Translations under genes and position numbers: made by a program
The notes under the pieces: generated by a model
Told to the model about the DNA's origin: nothing
What the model saw: the letters and a program-made list of their open reading frames with translations, nothing else
The model's database searches: none
Part shown: positions 33,916-45,216 of the stretch, piece by piece
Layout of the letters: every line of letters starts with the position of its first letter
Numbering within the stretch: the stretch's first letter is position 1
Assembly (NCBI GenBank): GCA_963693365.1
Contig: CAVNZM010000003.1
Span: 13,392,001 to 13,456,000, forward strand
Direction: 5' to 3'
DNA from: Amoebidium appalachense
Taxonomy: Eukaryota > Ichthyosporea
Length of the DNA stretch: 64,000 nucleotides

Positions 33916-34401
33916 TCATCTACAGTGGTCACGGTCTTCAAGTAGGTTGGGGCACTGGCCAGTGGTCTACACATCACCGTGTAGAGACACCTCCCAACGA
34001 AAGTCTACTGCTGTCTTCATCGATCTTCAGTGTGTGCTTCTTCAGTGGGGATTTCTTCTCCACCATCCGTCGTTTATTTATATACCATCATATATATAAT
34101 GTATAAATCATTAGCCACCAACACGTCACACATACACTAGTTGTTTCTTCTATATATATTTATATATCGTCATTGGCTACCGTCATCTTCCGAGTCTTCA
34201 GAGGCAACCGTCGTTGTGTGCTTCTTCCGTTTTGGTTTTCTTCCCCGGCGTGCACCTTCAAGTCTTCTCCAATTGTCTTCTCGAGTGGGGAAACTTGACT
34301 GTGACTTCACGGCACCTGCTTCTACATGTGTGAGAGTCTTAACATCAACAGTCACATCAACAAACTTCACGAGAACCCAACTTCCAACCCTTGAGTGGGG
34401 A
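33882..34401 (+). other. Copia 3' untranslated region with polypurine tract
   Basis: A C tract (33887-33912) follows the stop. GAGTGGGGA at 34393-34401 abuts the 3' LTR and is the probable polypurine tract for plus-strand priming. Similar AGTGGGGA blocks occur at about 34045 and 34286, so extra priming sites may exist. Confidence 0.65.
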
Positions 34402-35109
34402 TGTCATCTTCACTTGATTCTCAGCAAGACTTAGAAGTTGAGTTTTGTATTTATTTATTAGTTGTTGTAGTTTGTTTCCTTTTCCTTTCTTCATTTCTTT
34501 CTTTCTTTTCTGTTTCGGTGTACACGACATCTTAGATCTGTGTACGTATCGACATACTTAGCTCGCGCACACGTATTGTCGTTTGTGTCAAAATCTATAT
34601 ATGTCATCCAATCATATCTCGTTTGTATTTTCCCAAATATAGTAACTTACATTCCTTTCTCATTCCTTTCTCACGACGTAGCATTGTGCTATGTTCTCCA
34701 ACTATTAGGAATAATTATATTTAGACGTGTTATGATAAGAACATGTATAAATGTATGTTATGAATTAATAGTTACATAAGTGGTTTCATTTTGTTAAATG
34801 TTTCCGTGCTTTTATTAGAAGTTTCTTTCATTAGAGGATTGAGTTTTATATTCTATGTGTCGACAGACATTTTAATCGATATATTTTACACTCATAGTTT
34901 TCGTTCTTTTGATTGGTTTATCGTTTCACATTCCCAAGTATAAAAGGGACTTCATCTTGAAATAAATCATAAGCAGTCGTATTCATTTCCTATGGTTCCA
35001 GAAATCGTTCCACCTCTCCGGTTGTGTTTTTCCCGTGTGTCTCTGTGTTGTGTATATCATAACACCCATCTGTGCTCTCTGCTTCTCCGTTTACCCACAC
35101 AAAATAACA
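34402..35109 (+). repeat. Copia 3' LTR
   Basis: Same length (708 bp) as the 5' LTR; visible differences are near the start (TGTCATC against TGTCATA) and one G/C in GTTTCxGTGTAC. Confidence 0.93.
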
Positions 35110-35340
35110 ATATGTGGATATGAGATATGTGATATCTGTGTACACATATCGCGATATGGGATATGTGATATGGGTGGATATATGTACATGAGCACGTGCA
35201 CACAGTGTGTGTGTAAAACACGTGCAGAGCACGTGGTTTTAATTAAATGATTAAACAATTAAAGAGAGAGAGAGGGCGTGTCACGTGTACGCGTACGTGT
35301 ACGCGTACATGTGGTACGTACACAAGTGCTGATCAAAGGA
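35110..35340. other. ATATG-rich and alternating purine-pyrimidine spacer
   Basis: Many GATATGTG/GGATATG motifs (35110-35180), like those in the AT-rich domains, then a nearly self-complementary TACGCGTACGTGTACGCGTA (35290-35309). No gene. Confidence 0.5.
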
Positions 35341-35356
35341 ATGCGAAGGTTTGCGC

Positions 35357-35562
35357 AAGGCGTCCAATGGGAATTCGAATTCTGAATTCCATGTACAAGC
35401 GTCCAATAGTATTACGGATGCGCAGGGCGGCCAATGATAATTCGGCTCAAAAAAGCCAATTGCCGCACAAGGCGTCCAATGAGCATTAAGGACAGCACAT
35501 TCCATCCCCAAGGCGTCCAATGAGCGCCCGGATCTTACAATCTGGGTCTCTTATTGGACGCC
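35357..35562 (+). promoter_or_regulatory. CCAAT-box array upstream of the DNA polymerase gene
   Basis: CCAAT occurs at 35364, 35403, 35431, 35456, 35476 and 35517, plus an inverted copy (ATTGG) at 35553-35557. Most sit in a common context, GGCGTCCAATG; two units share AAGGCGTCCAATGAGC exactly. The array ends about 240 bp before the ATG at 35798. CCAAT boxes are NF-Y sites in eukaryotes, so a strong promoter or enhancer is inferred. Confidence 0.55.
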
Positions 35563-35797
35563 TTAGGTACACAGGCGGTTACCGCGGCCACACACACACA
35601 CAAACACGTACCGACGTTGTTTTTTGCAAGATGTTTGCTTTGGAGATTTATTGCACAGGCACAGGCTTGTTACTTTGCATACTGTTCTTTATTGAGGCGT
35701 TGCTCTGGCACAGCCAGGCTTAGCCTAGTAATTAATAATTAGATTGATACTTGAGATTTATAAGATTACAGCCTGAGATCTAAGGTTACCATTCAAG

Positions 35798-38700
35798 ATG
35801 TTCAGAGAGAGCCAGGAAGAGTTTGAAGATGACCTGTTGCGGGCACTGGATGCCGACCCGCAGCAGGTCCTGCAAGCCCACCCGTTTCTGCAGGCCATGT
35901 TGGCCCCACCACCCCCACCCCCACCCCCTCCCCCGGCCTTCCCCCCGCCCCCGCCCCCATCAACCACCCCGATGACCCCCAGATCGTTGCCATGGCCGCC
36001 TGGCGCCTGGCAACCGCCTGGCAACTGGCGGCTGCGTTCCCGTGTCGATGACATGCAGGCACGGGGACTGGGTGTACGCGGCCACACCCTCGAGTACCAA
36101 CCCCTGCGCACCCTTGACGTGACTGAGTTCCCCCAGTTCTTTGCTGCCATGCTGTTTGATGCCATTGCCCGTGCAGATGTGCAGGCGGGGGACATGCTGA
36201 TTGTGCGTATCATCAGCCTGCACGTGCAGGCCAACGGCGTGGACAACCAGGTGGGGGATGATGGCAACCCCAACGCCGACGTGACCAACCGGAGGGTGTT
36301 TACGGCCGGTCCCATGGACGTGTTCAATGGTGATGTCAACGCCGTGGTGCTCAAGCTGATGGAGAACATACGTCAACGTACCCAGAGTGCAGCCGAGACC
36401 TTCATGGACGGCCGGTCCAGCGTGCACCTGACAGTGGCCCGGCCCAAGGACATGGTGAGGAGGGGGGCCTGCGGCACCCTCTCCACCACCACGGGGGTGA
36501 ATGCACGGTGGCTGCAGGATCTGGTGGAGGCCAAGGCCGTGGTGGATGTGACCGCCCTGGTGCAGGCGGCCTGCACCACCGATGACCCGCAGGTGACCGG
36601 GGAGACCCGCCTGGACCACCAGCAGCTTCACGGCTTTGCCTACGGCCCCAACTGTGCCCAGCTGTGCCTGCTGTACAGCATGGCGATGTGGGTGAAGAAG
36701 GCGGCCAATGGCAATGGCAACGAGCAGGCCAACCTGCCCACCGAGCACACACGCAAGGTGCTGGGCAAGGGGGGCAACCTCATGGATCGCAAGGACCACC
36801 ACGTGCTGTGCCACCTGCTGACCCCGGAGGAGGTGGTGGGGGTCGGCAACACGACCCCGGGGAGGTCCAGATCTGCCGGCTGTGGGGTGTGCAACCTGCT
36901 GTTCCCACCCACAGACTACCGTAGCCACTTCAAGGACCGCTACCTGCGGAGATTGGTGAGGGCCACCCACGTGCTGTGGACCAAGTACGACCTACCCGTG
37001 CCTGCAGAGGACGGCCTGACGGTGGATGAGCTGGGTGCTGCCGTGGATGCCCTCAACACGGCCATTGCCGAGCAGCCTGAGTCAGTCACCCGCCTGCGGT
37101 TGGTGGTGGTGGACATGGACAGCAAGGGCAGGGTGCTACGCCGGTACGGGGACCTGAGCACGGCCCTACCCCCCTCCAAGCTGTGCACCATGTACTTGGC
37201 CCACTCCCAGAAGCTGGGCCACTTCACGGCCATCACTTCCAGTGTCAGCACCACCGTCGAGCGCCTACCACACGACAACCACACGGGGGAGGCACGACGG
37301 AACCTCAGCACCTGCTACTACTGCAACCAGACCGTGCAAGCCAAGAACATGGGGAAACACCGCTGTGTGAACCAGTGCGACAACTGTGGGTCAAAGGGGG
37401 ACCTCAACGACCAGGCCAACGCCTGTGTGTGGACCCCCGAGCGCCGTCTGCAGCTTGCACGGGCAGGGGAGGAGGCATGGCCTTACCGTTGTGACGACTG
37501 CTGTGGTCTCTTCCCTTCGGCCAAGTGCATGGCCAACCACAGCACCAAGCTCAAGGGCTCAGGGGCAGGGGTTGGCAGAGACCGTCAATCCTTCTGCGAC
37601 AACGTGTTCTGGTGCCGGCTGGACACATGCACCCACGGCCTGCAGGGGAACAGGGTGATGGATGCTGGGGATGGTGCCCGCCGGGTGTGTGTGTCAGGCA
37701 ACCCTGCCGGCCGGTTCTTCTACAAGTTCAAGTACGCCAGCGTGCGCCGTCTACGTCGGCTGCACACCGCCCAGGAGCAAGGGGGGTACGATGCAGGTGC
37801 AGCTGCCGGTGCCAACGACGAGGGGGAGGACTGGGGCTGGGGCACGGACACGGAGGAGGACTCGGATGCCGAGGATGCCGACTCAGACCCCCCACCCAAC
37901 CTTGCCGACTCGTCGGACGACGAAGGTGATGATGATGAGGATGATGGCATCGACCTCATGCAGATGTCTGAGGGGGAGGGGGAGGGGGGAGGGGGGAGGG
38001 GGGTCAGCACGGGGTCAAGAAGGACGACACGTGGACACAGCACCTGTGCACCGACTACGACTGCAAGGGCTGTGGGGGGTACATGCCCGGCAACCACACG
38101 TGCCTCATACGTAGCAAACGAGATCAACGGCGTGTGTACATGTGCACACACACGGATGCAGACGGCACGGTGTGTGACAGGGTGGCATGCTACTCCAACG
38201 AGCAAGGGGAGGGGGAGAAGGGGGAGGGGGAGGGGGGAGAGTCACCTGCACGGCAGATGGCCAGGGTGGATGATGCCGGCTGCAGGGTGGGTGCACTGGC
38301 ACACATGTGCAAACGGCACGTGCCCAACGACGATGGCAGCAGGGGGCCGTGGAAGCAGACCCGGCAACCCATCAGGGACATCGTGCTGGACTTCGAGACC
38401 ATGCCCGTGCCTGCCCCCGACCACACGGCCGAAAACCCCCACTTCATCCACATCGTGTACCATGCAGTGGCCATGTACGTCGAGCCGTCGGGCGGCCAGC
38501 CGTCTGCCCCCATCGTCTTCTGGCCGGAGGCCTCGGCCGACGGCAAGAACGGGTGGGATGTGCTGATGGAGGACCACCACCACGTGATTGACAAGGTGGT
38601 GGCATGGCTGTTTGACACCCCTGCCCATGCCGGTGGCCGGGTGTACTGCCACAACGGCAGCGGCTTTGACTTCCACTTTGTGACCAAGAGGGTGGTGGGC

Positions 38701-41461
38701 AGCCAGGACTACGTGTACGTGCCCATCATGGCCAACAGCAAGATCAAGTCCTGCCGTATCCGCCACTACATCAAGAATGCCGGTGCACCAGCAGCCCCCG
38801 TGCCCATGCAGGTGGATGGTGATGGTGATGGTGATGGTGCCGATGGCGATGGCCATGGCCACGATGGCAATGGCCATGGTGATGGCCATGGTCATGGCCA
38901 TGGTGATGTGCAGCAGCAGGCAGCAGCAGCAGCAGCAGGCACCTGCCACAAGAGGAGGCACGGGGGGCAGAGGGGGGACGGCAGCCGCACGACGGTGGTG
39001 GAGCTGACGTTTGTGGACACCCTCAACTTCCTCACCATGTCGCTGTCGGACGCTGGCAAGGCCATGGGGTGCCAGGAGACGAAGGGCCACTTCCCCCACT
39101 GTGCAGCCACCTTTGCCAACTTCAAGGCCGGCCACATCCCCTTCCCCGGGCCCGAGGACTTTGGGGCCCAGGACATGAAGCCCAAGCAGCATGCTGCCTT
39201 CATGCAGTGGTGGCGGGAGGAGCAGGCACGGCTGCAGGGGCAGGCACCGGCGGGCACGTGCTACGACATTGCCCAGCAGTGCGAGGACTACTGTGTCAAG
39301 GATGTGGTGCTGCTGCAGCAGGTGGTCAAGGCCTTCATGTCGAAACTCATCGAGCTGACGGGCATCAACCCCTTCACGTGCGTCACCCTTGCTTCCCTCG
39401 CCATGCACTTCTGGATCACGCAGGCCATGCCCAAGGACGTGGCCGTGATGCGTGACCAGACCATGGGCAACGTGAACAGCAGCAAGAAGGAGCAGGAGTA
39501 CATCGACTACGTCACCCACGGCCTGGGGGTGGGGCCAGACGACGTGGCAAAGCACGTGGCCACCGGGTACGACCCCCACGGCAGGGCCACCGCTGATGCC
39601 AAGGCCACCCACGACGACGGCACGTGCACCCACTACTTCTTCCACGGGTGCGTGTTCCATGGGTGCCCCGACTGCAACAGGCACGAGGACATGACGATGA
39701 GGGTGGTGAAGAGGCCGGCCAGGGAGGCCTACGACAGCACCATGGCCCACGAGAGGTACATCCGTGCCCAGGGCCACAAGGTGCAGAGCATGTGGGAGTG
39801 CAGGTGGGACAGGCTGAGGCAGAGCCCCGAGGTCAAGGCAGCACTTGCAGCACAGGCGGCACGGAGGGAGGGCACCGGCAGGGTGGCCCCCGTGCCCACG
39901 GGCCCGGTGCAGTTCCGTGATGCCTTCTTTGGTGGCCGTACGGAGGTCATCACCCGTCACATTGAGGTCAAGGAGGAGGACTGGCCGGAGGCCGGGCTCA
40001 AGTACGTCGACGTCACATCCCTCTACCCGTACGTGATGATTGACAAGTACGTGCCGGTGGGCAAGTCACAGTGGTTCACGTCACTGCCCATCAAGACGGA
40101 GGACCACCCCACGGCCATCGTCACGGATGCCCAGGTGCTGAAGGAGAGGCTCGACAAGACGTGCCGTATGACCCCCGGCTCCCCCCAGGCCAGGACCAAG
40201 GGGTACTTTGGTGTTGCACGTGTGAAGGTGCTCCCCCCCAACTGAAGGACCTGTTCATCCCCGTGCTGCCTGTGCGTATGACGGGTGCCCAGGGGTACGA
40301 CAAGCTGGGCTTTGTGCTGTGCAGGGCCTGCAGCAGCAAGGAGGAGGCCCGGGCCACCTGCATGGACGAGGACGGTAGCCCCCGGGTGCGTGAGCACACA
40401 CTGTGCACACACACGGACGAGGAGAGGGCACTGGTGGGCACGTGGACGACGGAGGAGCTGAAGGTGGCCGTGCGTGATGGGTACACCATCCTCGACGTGT
40501 ACGACGTGGTGCACTTCAAGAAACGCACCAAGAACCTCTTCCGGAAGTACGTGCAGACGTTCCTGAAGGTGAAGCTCACCAGCACCACCGTAGATCCGGC
40601 CGACATCCCCGCCCTCGTGCACCTGTTCAAAGAACACTACGGCATCACGGTGGCCGCCCACGAGTTCGAGCCCAACCCGGCCCTGCGTACCATCAGCAAG
40701 CTGTTTCTGAACAGCCTCTGGGGCAAGCTGGTGCAGAGGGCAGGGCTGGACACCATCGAGTTTGTCGACGACGTCGACAGGCTGAGGCTGCTGGTGACCA
40801 ACCCCAACCTGCTGGTGCTCGACGTCGAGCCCATCGGCGAGCAGAGGGTGGCCATCAAGTACCGGCCCAAGAAGGAGACGGCTCCACCCCCCTCCTACGC
40901 CAACATTGCCATCGGCACGTTCGTGACGGCCCATGCACGGCTGCACCTCTACGGGGCCCTCCGGTCCCTCTCCCCCCAGCAGGTGGTGTACATGGACACC
41001 GACTCCATCGTGTACCACTACGACAGTAGGGTGCCCCACCTCAGCCACAACATCAACTCCACCAACGGGGACTTGCTGGGCAACTGGAAGAACGAGACGT
41101 CGACACCCATCGTCGAGTTTGTGGGGGTGGCCCCCAAGACGTATGCCTACCGCACCCAGGACGGCAAGACCGACGTGAAGGTCAAGGGCATCAGCCTGTC
41201 CCGCCGGGCGGCCGACATGGTGAACCTCCCCAGCCTGCGCATGCTGGTGCACGGCGAGCTGCCGAGTGTGAGCGTCACCAACCACCGGCTGTGCGGGAGC
41301 CCGTGCCCGGGGTCCCCCACAACTACCACCTGGCCAGCAAGGACCAGCGCAAGACACAGTCGGGGGTGTTCGACAAGAGGGGGGTGTTTGAGGCAGCAGA
41401 CGGCAGTGTACGCAGCTACCCCATCGGGTGGGCGGCACCGGAGGGGACCCTGCAGTTTTGA
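35798..41461 (+). pseudogene. polB: Polinton-type protein-primed DNA polymerase B (three frameshifts)
   Basis: Family B DNA polymerase of the protein-primed, Polinton/Maverick-like kind, about 1,880 codons. The 5' part (35798 to about 37975) encodes an acidic leader with DPQQVLQAHPFLQAM, a poly-proline run, a conserved N-terminal domain, Cys/His modules (CYYCNQT...H.C..CDNCG; CDDCCG) and an acidic tract. After a G-rich run (37971-38003) the frame changes: another Cys module (CKGCGGY...HTC), then the exonuclease with Exo I LDFETMP (38390), Exo II CHNGSGFDF (38645) and Exo III YCVKDVVLL (39290), a Gly/His/Asp run, and Pol motif A YVDVTSLYPYV (40003). After the C7 run at 40233-40239: motif B KLFLNSLWGKL (40698) and motif C YMDTDS (40989). 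A third shift near 41290 leads to the stop at 41459-41461. All catalytic residues are present. No capsid, ATPase, protease or retroviral-type integrase is nearby. Confidence 0.85.
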
Positions 41462-41922
41462 GTGGGGGGAGGGGGTAGGGGGAGGGAGGGGGGGGGTTAG
41501 TTAGGAGGTAGTCTAGCAGTGGAAAATTATGTGGTGTGTTTGTTAACTTAGCATTAGAAGAAAGAAAAATGGGGTGCAGAGTGCACGGGCAGGGGGGTCA
41601 CCGGCAGAAGAGGAAAAAGATGGTGTTTTTAGGCATACACCACGTGCACCGTATGCACGAGGGGAGGCAGCCAATAAATTCAGAGCTTAATGCAAAACCA
41701 AGCATGTCCAATGTGTCCTTCGGCAAAAGCAACACCAACACCGGAACCATACATGTCTACAAGGGCGGGAGGCTTGCCAAAAAGAGCAGGCACCAGCACA
41801 TATAAAAGGCACACACGTGTGCACAGACACGTCACTTTTTTCCAACACAAAAACAGTCAACATCACGAATTAGGTGAACTTCGGCCGAAACACACACACA
41901 CACACTGACACGGAAAAAAAAA
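41462..41922 (+). promoter_or_regulatory. promoter region of the second ORF
   Basis: CCAAT at about 41670 (AGCCAATAAATTC) and 41706, then CATATAAAAGG (TATA box, about 41797) and a CACACGTGTG palindrome, about 125 nt before the ATG at 41923. A small basic frame (41536-41805) overlaps this region and is not supported as a gene. Confidence 0.45.
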
Positions 41923-42240
41923 ATGGACGAAGACACGTTGATAAGTATGGTGGCCAACACCACGGACCCTGAGAAGCTGCTAGACCTGTGCCCCTTCCTC
42001 TACGACATGTACTGCAACACCACCACACAGCCACGGCCACGGCCACAGACACAAGGGTGCTGGTGGGCATACTGCAAGGAGAGGGAGACGTGCACGGGGG
42101 AACAGTCACGACGAATACGAGCACGACGGAGGGGACCAGGAGTACGTGTACGAGGAGGGGGGAGGGAGGGGGGAGGGGGAGGGGGAGGAGGAGGAGGAGG
42201 ACTGCATCAGCAATCTTGCGCGAACATCCAAAACATATCA
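41923..42240 (+). pseudogene. truncated ORF with polymerase-like N-terminus
   Basis: ATG at 41923 opens MDEDTLISMVANTTDPEKLL, then DLCPFLYDM, which aligns with the polymerase N-terminus (DDLLRALDADPQQVLQAH then PFLQAM): acidic start, DP, leucine pair and PFL..M in the same spacing. After a Pro/Arg stretch and a G-rich run, the coding character ends at about 42200-42240, where the AT-rich repeat domain begins. It is probably a second gene of the same mobile unit, cut off by that repeat. Function unknown. Confidence 0.45.
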
Positions 42241-43850
42241 AACCCATCTAGGATATGCAACTGTATATTAATGGATACCTTTTGGATATACAAACGATAT
42301 GTAGGATGGTTTCGGTCGAACATATCAATACCATCCACTGGATATATACAACATGTCTATTTCATCCTGACCTCCAACCGATGTCCAATATATATGTAGT
42401 TGCATGCTTAGATAGTGATCAAGATATTGCACCCCCATTAGATATCACATATGGATATCCATGCTGTACCTCCATTGAGCATCGTTGTGATATCACATAT
42501 CTGGATATGCAATCAATGCTTATATGGATACATAATTGCACCTATAATGGCCATTAAATACACATTAGATGCATATGAATGCAGACATCAAACGCCATCT
42601 GGTTGGTTCCATCAGCAAACTTCCCCGTGGTATTGCCAATATTGTGAGGCTATTATCTATTGCCAATATCGTAAAAACACCAGATTAATACTGAAGTAAT
42701 ATCAATTATCCATTGCCAATGTATTGCGAGTAGAGATTTTCTGTGGTAGAGACGCTATAGAAGTGTAATAGAACTGTAATATTGACGTAATATCGGCATA
42801 ATATTTTTATATTATTGTCATACCATGTCAGGTCTACCACCAATAACTATATACCGTATGAGTAATGTACTGGCAATATCCCAAAATGCGTGTACGTGTG
42901 CCTATTAACAATACAATTTCGATATTGTCAATGTACTTATTCGGTATTATACTATTGCTTGCGGAGTATTGTCAATACGTTATGAATATATAAAATGTAG
43001 GACAATTTTGTGTCAAATTAGGGTATTGTCCAACGTGGCAAGACTATTGCCAATATATTATGAATGTATTTTTCCTGACCATTTTGGGATATTGGCAATA
43101 TACCCAACCCATATGTCCCATATGGCCGATACAAACATAATGTCGCTATTGGTTATAGGGTTATGATATGATTATAATAGGATCTCAATTCGGTCGAAAT
43201 GTATTGCCAATGTATCCGTCACAATATCAAGACTATTATGCACCTATTATCAATAGGTAAAAGCAACCGAAAATATGGGGCGTGTATTTTATTGCCAATA
43301 TATTGGTAAAATATTGGGGATGAAAGATCAGGTCACTTTACCTACCAACACATGTTCAACAAACATGTTCGGAGTGTAGTCCTTGTATGCGCAGTACATT
43401 GCTAATACCGTGGTATTAGGGTGGACATATACTGACATTATGTAGATCATATCCTACCCATATCACATCCATATTAGTAGAACATAAACATGATATAGCA
43501 AGAAAACTTTTATCCTATTGCGAATATCTAAGGCACAAGTGGTATTGGCAATGTCACGAATACATCTATAATACTGTCACCAATACGGACACAGCTAAGG
43601 ACACCATATATTGGTTATAGTCTCAGTATATACTGCCAGTATGTTCGAATGCGAACAAATCATTACGTAGGAGGTACTATCAATATACTACCAGTACCTG
43701 TACGATATACACACGTCATATACAATACGTTTGCAGTATATTATGGGTGCATTTCCGTACCAAGATTGAGAAGGGCAACGGCCATAACAAGTGGTCCTCA
43801 CGTTTTTAGCACCTCAAAATATAAAAGTTCTTTGTTTTGAATACTGTTCC
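42241..43850. repeat. AT-rich domain of ATTGCCAAT and GGATAT motifs
   Basis: About 1.6 kb of AT-rich DNA. Its first 350 bp is rich in GGATATxCA-type motifs; the rest has many TATTGCCAATAT-like motifs, mostly in one orientation. No coding region. 60029-62090 has the same two halves in opposite order and orientation. Confidence 0.6.
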
Positions 43851-44283
43851 TGGGGAAGTTGTTCCCGTGGTCCGTGGTACAAACGTCACCGAACGTCCTA
43901 CCATTAAACCTTTCACCAGCCTACATCCTGTGTAAGCTGTAGGGTATAAAACTTGAAGTAGCATAAAGGATAATACAGGAAAGTAATGACAACCCCCCCC
44001 CCCCCCCCCCCCAACCCTAAAAAAAATATAAAAAAAACCTGGAGGAATAGAGTAAAAATTCTGAAACGCAAATCTAAGAGAACTCGCAGTCCCTACACAC
44101 GTCCCCGAGACGCATCAAAGTTTACAGCATCCCCCCCCTCCTCCCCCTCCATTTTGTTTTAGTCCTATGTCTTTATGCCCCCTTGTTACTTGCAATACTT
44201 TTCTTTCTTCGAAACATCCCTCACTCCCCTCACCCCCTTCCCCCCCAAACCCATCACCACGGACGCTGCCAGTGTAACCACTC
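43851..44283. other. unassigned spacer
   Basis: Contains a C20 tract (43991-44012). Some phrases (TTTGTTTTAGTCCTATGTC, TTACTTGCAATACTT) recur in degenerate form at 45460-45560. Confidence 0.35.
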
Positions 44284-44430
<147 letters not shown>

Positions 44431-44582
44431 CCACCCACCCATGCATACACGCACACACACAAACTTCCCCTTCTTCCTCTCAACTCTCTACCCTCTTTTA
44501 CGTTTCACTGTGTGTTTCCTCTCTCGTTCTAGCACCAGTTTTGCTAACCGTTACAAACTTCACCTACTCTTGTTCAAGCCTC

Positions 44583-45147
44583 TGGGGGCGGGTTGGTGCA
44601 TGGTAAGATCTCTGCGTGTCAAGCTCAAAGTCGCAGGATCGATCCTGGTTACTTCCGATTTTTCTGCCTCGACGGTCCACCGGTCTGGCCGCCCCCTAGA
44701 AGCCATCACCCCAGACCACGTCAAGCAGCACCACCAATTTGTTATCATCCGGCCGCAAGACATGACGTCATGAACAGCACCGGCCCTCTGACGTCGACGG
44801 CGCGCCGCTTGGGCATCCCAGCCCAACGTTCAAGTGGGAGACCAATCCGAGTCACCGGCCACGGTTCGGGTCAGCGTCCTGGGCATGGGGTCTTCCCCTT
44901 TCAAGTCTTTATGTTTGTGTGTGTCCCGGGTCGCTCCCGGCTGGTGTTGTTAAAGTGAGCTGTGCTCACTCCCCCCACTAGCGTTGCTGCGGCTAGAACC
45001 GTGGGATAAGGCGTAACTAAAAATAGTGCCAGTTGGGGTCAAATAGGATCCTGACTTATCAGTGTGCTATACAGTACGATCTGTGTCTAGGCGGAAGACG
45101 GTAAGCTCTTCTGAGGCAGTGCCTCGCCGGGAGTGAAACGGGATATA

Positions 45148-45182
<35 letters not shown>

Positions 45183-45202
45183 AAAAAAAAATAAAAAAAA
45201 AA
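44583..45202 (+). mobile_element. tRNA-derived SINE, copy 1
   Basis: 620-bp element. The head is tRNA-like: box A-like TTGGTGCATGGTAAGA and box B-like GGATCGATCC about 40 nt apart, giving an internal RNA polymerase III promoter. The tail is an A-rich run (about 45151-45202). It is flanked by a perfect 14-bp target duplication CTTGTTCAAGCCTC (44569-44582 and 45203-45216), so it was inserted by LINE target-primed reverse transcription. A second copy, inverted, is at 57915-58474. No ORF. Confidence 0.88.
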
Positions 45203-45216
45203 CTTGTTCAAGCCTC

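Larger units (their letters stand above)
29514..35109 (+). mobile_element. Copia-type LTR retrotransposon lacking the integrase core
   Basis: 5,596-bp element with two 708-bp LTRs (29514-30221 and 34402-35109), both starting TGTCAT and ending ATAACA, flanked by a perfect 5-bp duplication ATATG (29509-29513 and 35110-35114). Only two LTR mismatches were seen by eye, so insertion was recent. Internally: gag with one in-frame TGA, zinc knuckle, protease, then directly the segment that normally follows integrase, then RT-RNase H. The order protease before RT and RNase H at the end, and the YVDD and LRRSTR-like motifs, place it in Copia/Ty1. Two C-run frameshifts (32045-32053 and 32438-32444) separate the reading frames. 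Confidence 0.93.

Noticed and set aside
38242-41438. Large minus-strand ORFs (572 and 471 aa) opposite the polymerase
   Set aside because: Shadow frames of GC-rich codons; the plus-strand frames carry all polymerase motifs.
41536-41805. Small basic 89-aa ORF between the polymerase and the second ORF
   Set aside because: It overlaps CCAAT and TATA motifs of the next gene, has no recognisable domain, and starts amid non-coding sequence.
35798-42240. A complete Polinton with capsid, packaging ATPase, protease and retroviral-type integrase
   Set aside because: Only the polymerase and one truncated ORF were found; the rest of the neighbourhood is a Copia element and AT-rich repeats.
44583-44670. 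A functional tRNA gene
   Set aside because: A and B boxes are present, but no complete cloverleaf with a paired acceptor stem was found, and the sequence is the head of a dispersed SINE.
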